Below, piece by piece: positions 61,611 to 64,000 of a stretch of DNA of 64,000 nucleotides. The position numbers and the translations under genes are program-made. The notes below the pieces were generated by a model. That model did no database searches. It saw only the letters and a program-made list of their open reading frames with translations, and was not told the origin of the DNA. Within the stretch, counting starts at the first letter, position 1. Every line of letters begins with the position of its first letter. This DNA is from Hydrocarboniclastica marina (GTDB lineage: Bacteria; Pseudomonadota; Gammaproteobacteria; Pseudomonadales; Oleiphilaceae): assembly GCF_004851605.1 (NCBI RefSeq), contig NZ_CP031093.1, positions 3,906,692 to 3,970,691 of the forward strand. The letters run 5' to 3'.

Positions 61611-63650
61611 TTATTCGCACGAGGACGCGGTAAAGGCGTCCGCCCCGAATATCTCTGTGTACAGATTGCAGTAACGACTTTCCGAATGGAATCCAGATTC
61701 AGCCTGTACGCGAGCTTTCAGGCTTTCCATAGTGTTGTTGTTTGCGATCATGCGAGTGCCTTGGTCTTCTTGGGTATCAAAGACCATGAGACGCTCTGCT
61801 GCTGTATCGGTTGTCCAATTCGTCCAGAGCGGTAAATCTGAACCAACACCTTGCGCAGGTGAGCCGGTGATCGCCAGGTTCGCCCAATAGGAAGACATGG
61901 TTTCCGCCAGATAGGTACGCCCAGGTTTGTTCTTGGACGTGAACAACGCGAAGCTCAAGCTGGGCACAACAGCGAGGTCTGGATTATTCATGGTGGAGCC
62001 GATTTCCAGTCCGTGTGCTGCTCCGAGGACTTTTGCCATATCAAGCACGACGAGGTTGGGTTCTTCGTCCCAATCATAACGATAGACATATACATCATCC
62101 TGGTTCTGCGCAAGGGCGTCCGCAAGTTCGTACATGCTGGTGATGCCCCATGCTTCCGAGTAATACTTGCCAGCAAGCTGATAGTCACTTGAGTTCTGAA
62201 TCAAGGGAATCGTATCCGCAACTTCGGTGGTGTAGTCTTCACGTGATAACAGGAAGAGTTTGTACTCGTCTCGGTTCGTACCAAGAATCACCGGCATTTT
62301 ATGGTATTGGCCCGAGCTGAATGTCGTTTTCACATCTGACATTGGAATCACGGTGCCGTCCTGCACGATGGTTGGCATATCGATAAACGCGCCCAATTTC
62401 GTCTCATAGAGCGAGTACAGCGATTGTGGAGACATGCCTTTGAGATAGTCAGCGAGCACCGTTTGGGGCATCGTCTCTTGCAGATAAACAGCGTCTGCGC
62501 GATTGGCGGCCAGGCCGTCACGCTGCAGTGCGGAAACCAGTATCTCTGACGAACTTGAGGGATACCCAGGTTCTACGTCGTCGGCAAGGTTCTCCGCCAC
62601 GGCACGGGTTTGCCAAATACTATGATCGGTAATCCAGCCGAGGGCGGCGCTCTGGATCGCCGCTTTGTGGAAGAGTCCCTCAGTAAGTGGTGATGCCAGC
62701 ATTGCCAGCGTCGCCGACGCACCGGCGGACTCACCGAATACCATGACGTTATCCGGGTTCCCGCCGAAGTTGGCGATATGACGATTCACCCATTTCAAGG
62801 CATTCACTTGATCCAGTGTGCCGTAATTGCCTGAGCGGGTTTCAGCTGTGGTGCCAGCGTCGTGCATTTGGGGCAAAGAGAACCAACCCAGTGGCCCCAT
62901 GCGGTAGTTGAAATTCACGACCACGACGCCATAGGTTTCAGCCAGGTATTTGCCTGTATAGGTACTGCTTTCCCCGAGCGAGTTGCCGCCGCCATAAATC
63001 CATAACATCACCGGCAGGTTATCGGCAGAGGTGGCGTTGGCAGGCTTCCAGATATTGAGGTACAAGCAATCTTCGCTACCGATCATTTCACCGTAAAGCG
63101 ACGTCGGCGCTCCGTTCAATTTGTCGCCCAGCTGGATACACATATCCCCCGGCGCAACCGCAATGATACCGTCCGTGGAGTCAGCAACCGGCAAAGGTTC
63201 TTTCCACCGCCGTTCGCCTACGGGGGCTTGCGCCGCACGGATTCCCTGATAAGTGACTACGCCATTATCCTCATGATACCCATAAAAGGTACCTTGAGCG
63301 GTCTGTACTGCGGTGGATGTATCCAAGGTAAAATCAACACCGGATACAGTGCTGTTATCAGTGGATTTGAATATGCGGCGGCCTGATTGTCCGGTGAACC
63401 CGGGCGGCGCGTCTATTTCGACGTAGTAGCTGCCTGCCGTTAACCCAAAGGCGTACTCACCTTTACTGTTTGTTGTTGTCGTGAGTGAATCTTCGTAATT
63501 GCTCACCGTGACTGCAACGCCCGACTGGGGCACGCCATCGACAGTTACGACCCCCTCGACCTTACAACCCAATAACAGGGAAGCAAATACTGCGGTTACG
63601 ACTATTCGTAGCGCTTGCTTATTCATGATTCTAAAGCCCGAAATCTTCAT
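61611..63650 (-). CDS. Type B carboxylesterase lipoprotein with N-terminal regulatory-like domain
   Basis: 679 aa. Start 63650 has AGGAGAATAAC just upstream; the signal contains a lipobox LLLGCKV. Residues about 35-115 form a carboxypeptidase-regulatory-like beta domain (GVAVTVSNYEDSLTTTTNSKG, split). The esterase core follows: oxyanion region LWIYGGGNSLG, nucleophile FGESAGASAT, Glu in GTNRDEYKLF and His in LGAAHGLEIG. Likely anchored at the cell surface or outer membrane. Substrate unknown. Read after the TetR-type gene. Confidence 0.87.
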   Translation of the reverse strand: MKISGFRIMNKQALRIVVTAVFASLLLGCKVEGVVTVDGVPQSGVAVTVSNYEDSLTTTTNSKGEYAFGLTAGSYYVEIDAPPGFTGQSGRRIFKSTDNSTVSGVDFTLDTSTAVQTAQGTFYGYHEDNGVVTYQGIRAAQAPVGERRWKEPLPVADSTDGIIAVAPGDMCIQLGDKLNGAPTSLYGEMIGSEDCLYLNIWKPANATSADNLPVMLWIYGGGNSLGESSTYTGKYLAETYGVVVVNFNYRMGPLGWFSLPQMHDAGTTAETRSGNYGTLDQVNALKWVNRHIANFGGNPDNVMVFGESAGASATLAMLASPLTEGLFHKAAIQSAALGWITDHSIWQTRAVAENLADDVEPGYPSSSSEILVSALQRDGLAANRADAVYLQETMPQTVLADYLKGMSPQSLYSLYETKLGAFIDMPTIVQDGTVIPMSDVKTTFSSGQYHKMPVILGTNRDEYKLFLLSREDYTTEVADTIPLIQNSSDYQLAGKYYSEAWGITSMYELADALAQNQDDVYVYRYDWDEEPNLVVLDMAKVLGAAHGLEIGSTMNNPDLAVVPSLSFALFTSKNKPGRTYLAETMSSYWANLAITGSPAQGVGSDLPLWTNWTTDTAAERLMVFDTQEDQGTRMIANNNTMESLKARVQAESGFHSESRYCNLYTEIFGADAFTASSCE

Positions 63651-63699
63651 TGTTATTCTCCTGTTCATTATTATTTATAACCACTTCCTGGCACTGCAT

Positions 63700-64000
63700 T
63701 TACTTATCCTGAACCAAAATGGACCTGATACCTGAAAATACAAAAGCCGTTGCCTGACTGTAGGCTTCGGCGAAATCGGTATTCAGCTCTTCGTTGGCAT
63801 CGTAATTCGGGTACAAGGCGTCGACCCGAAAGTCATCAGAAAAGACGCTGAAATAGGTCGCCAGGCAAAAGTGCCAATGATGCGATAACTGCGCCGGTGA
63901 TACGTCTGGGTAAATTTGCTTGATACGGGCTAAAAACAGCTGCGATATAGGGTTATAAAATGAGGCGACCATCGACAGGACGGGCGTTTTCTGTCGCATC
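63700..64000 (-). CDS. TetR-type regulator, C-terminal part cut by window edge
   Basis: About 100 residues continue to the right edge without a start. The helices resemble a TetR ligand domain (SPAQLSHHWHFCLATYFSVF, split by one residue here; EAYSQATAFVFSGIRSIL). The DNA-binding domain would lie outside the window. It is 50 bp upstream of the esterase on the same strand and may regulate it. Family assignment is tentative. Confidence 0.5.
   Translation of the reverse strand, partial: MRQKTPVLSMVASFYNPISQLFLARIKQIYPDVSPAQLSHHWHFCLATYFSVFSDDFRVDALYPNYDANEELNTDFAEAYSQATAFVFSGIRSILVQDK

Overview
The window looks like chromosome of a free-living, probably marine or halophilic gammaproteobacterium with a high GC content. 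Reasons are the fabA-fabB pair, the NarX/NarL, NsrR and Dnr-type regulators, SirB2, NnrS, a quinol-type NO reductase and a Pantoea-type zeaxanthin-glucoside gene set. A Marinobacter relative would fit, but no genus is assigned. No rRNA, tRNA, CRISPR array or intact insertion sequence was seen.

Layout. 0-5 kb: end of a cation/proton antiporter, an alpha/beta hydrolase, an NlpC/P60 lipoprotein and an unusual isocitrate dehydrogenase with an internal duplication. 5-12.6 kb: carotenoid genes. fni-crtX-crtY-crtI-crtB form one tightly overlapping minus-strand operon, crtE diverges from it, and crtZ sits apart on the plus strand, facing crtB. Together they would make zeaxanthin and its glucosides. 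12.8-20.1 kb: a heme-uptake operon (receptor, HmuY-like lipoprotein with a doubled domain, HmuS, HmuT, HmuU, HmuV) behind a Fur box that overlaps its promoter. 20-26.5 kb: an MFS transporter, a diguanylate cyclase, a shortened AraC-type regulator, and fabA-fabB-acyl carrier protein.

26.6-40 kb is a nitrate/nitric-oxide block: nnrS, sirB2, hemN, narL, narX, a half-size NarK-like gene, a Dnr-type regulator, moaA, quinol NO reductase norZ, a shortened ytfE, a small membrane protein and nsrR. The structural nitrate reductase genes are absent. Three similar 23-bp NsrR-like sites lie before nnrS, before ytfE-norZ and before the small membrane gene.

40-43.4 kb: a nucleoside deoxyribosyltransferase, a patatin lipase, a dienelactone hydrolase and a small lipoprotein. 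43.4-48 kb: a tryptophan-tryptophylquinone amine dehydrogenase cluster in B-E-D-A order, followed by two cytochromes c, with a good sigma-54 promoter before the first gene and a RidA gene upstream. 48-57.6 kb: two LuxR-type regulators alternating with surface proteins (a beta-barrel, two large lipoproteins, a TraF-type outer-membrane protein). 57.8-61.2 kb is visibly richer in A+T and holds an OLD-family nuclease, a probable nuclease remnant and two unknown envelope proteins, so it looks acquired. The right edge has a lipoprotein carboxylesterase and a partial TetR-type regulator.

A feature seen across the window is short tandem duplications (10-18 bp, 2-5 diverged copies) in intergenic DNA and at gene ends.
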